Origin: Alphaproteobacteria bacterium
GTDB lineage: Bacteria; Pseudomonadota; Alphaproteobacteria; Rhizobiales; Hyphomicrobiaceae
NCBI GenBank assembly: GCA_019137195.1
Contig: JAGVSR010000078.1
Span: 1 to 37,249, forward strand
DNA length: 37,249 nucleotides
Reading direction: 5' to 3'
Both the position numbers and the translations under genes were made by a program. The notes under the pieces were generated by a model. The model saw only the letters and a program-made list of their open reading frames with translations. It made no database searches and was not told the DNA's origin. Shown here in pieces: positions 37,093-37,249 of the stretch (its first letter is position 1; the number at the start of each line of letters is the position of its first letter).

Positions 37093-37119
37093 GACAGCGC
37101 CCAGATCCTGGGCGCCGTC
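37093..37119 (-). terminator. hairpin downstream of pqqA
   Basis: GCGCCCAG (37097-37104) pairs perfectly with CTGGGCGC (37108-37115) around an ATC loop; three more pairs beyond one mismatch extend the stem to 37093-37119. On the minus strand it is followed by TTCGTTTG. It begins about 25 bases after the pqqA stop. It can act as a terminator or attenuator, making pqqA a short abundant transcript with partial read-through. Confidence 0.65.
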
Positions 37120-37143
37120 AGAATTCCGAAGCTTTCGATCGCC

Positions 37144-37233
37144 TTAGATGAGGTCGATCTCGGCCGGCAGGTACGAGGTCACCTCGAGGCCGACTTCCTG
37201 CTCACGCACGGCGGGCTTGGTCCAGGTCTTCAT
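37144..37233 (-). CDS. pqqA: pyrroloquinoline quinone precursor peptide PqqA
   Basis: PqqA is the ribosomal precursor of the redox cofactor PQQ; the radical-SAM enzyme PqqE crosslinks a Glu and a Tyr in it. The 29-residue peptide runs MKTWTKPAVREQEVGLEV and then TSYLPAEIDLI. The required Glu-x3-Tyr is E17 and Y21 (EVTSY). The length and the AEID tail resemble the Methylobacterium-type peptide and differ from shorter PqqA forms of 23-26 residues. A near-ideal ribosome-binding site, TAGGAGGA, lies 8 bases upstream, as expected for a highly expressed substrate peptide. No pqqB follows; the next gene is an acyltransferase. The upstream side is cut by the window edge. Confidence 0.93.
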   Translation of the reverse strand: MKTWTKPAVREQEVGLEVTSYLPAEIDLI

Positions 37234-37249
37234 GAGTTTTCTCCTCCTA

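Overview
The window is high-GC chromosomal DNA from an alphaproteobacterium, most likely of the order Hyphomicrobiales. The evidence is the petABC layout (Rieske, cytochrome b, cytochrome c1), aerobic hemF, the TSUP permease/TIGR02186 pair, an Lhr-like helicase with PdeM, a small DUF6460-like membrane protein, a long coiled-coil/SEL1 polarity-type protein, and a 29-residue PqqA of the kind found in methylotrophs. No species can be named from sequence reading alone. Most of the region is ordinary core genome, with a few eroded or accessory patches.

Layout, left to right. Positions 1-960 hold the 3' end of an RTX (calcium-binding, type I secreted) gene. hemF and trmL follow on the minus strand, facing away from the cytochrome bc1 operon petA-petB-petC, which ends at a clear hairpin terminator. 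Next comes a 5'-methylthioadenosine salvage block, mtnP ... apt-mtnA, all three genes starting with TTG. It is interrupted by a decayed RTX C-terminus on the minus strand, an array of three palindromic repeats and a small membrane protein. A broken MFS transporter overlaps the end of mtnA. prfC and purA (minus) are separated by a dispersed repeat, and a 617-base gene-free stretch with strong hairpins lies upstream of purA.

The middle holds an EamA/DMT exporter, a two-domain L,D-transpeptidase, a solitary DUF262/DUF1524 (GmrSD-like) nuclease, a DUF952-pyrD-arsC-like run, a DUF6460-like protein, and the Lhr-like helicase overlapping pdeM. An intact RTX protein comes next, followed by two secreted proteins of uncertain function. 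One carries a divergent L,D-transpeptidase-like His...Ser-x-x-Cys motif; the other carries an Asp-Cys...His arrangement suggestive of a papain/NlpC-like fold.

The right end is all minus strand: TSUP permease plus TIGR02186 protein, a 1070-residue coiled-coil/transmembrane/SEL1 protein, an acyltransferase-3 membrane protein, and at the edge a pqqA gene with a strong ribosome-binding site. pqqA is followed by a hairpin, not by pqqB.

The genes serve respiration (bc1), haem synthesis, purine/pyrimidine and methylthioadenosine metabolism, translation (RF3, TrmL), DNA repair and cell-envelope work. The items most worth following up are the detached pqqA, the two secreted envelope proteins at 26.4-29.9 kb, the palindrome array beside the RTX remnant, and the structured gap upstream of purA. 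No tRNA, rRNA, CRISPR array or intact insertion sequence was seen.
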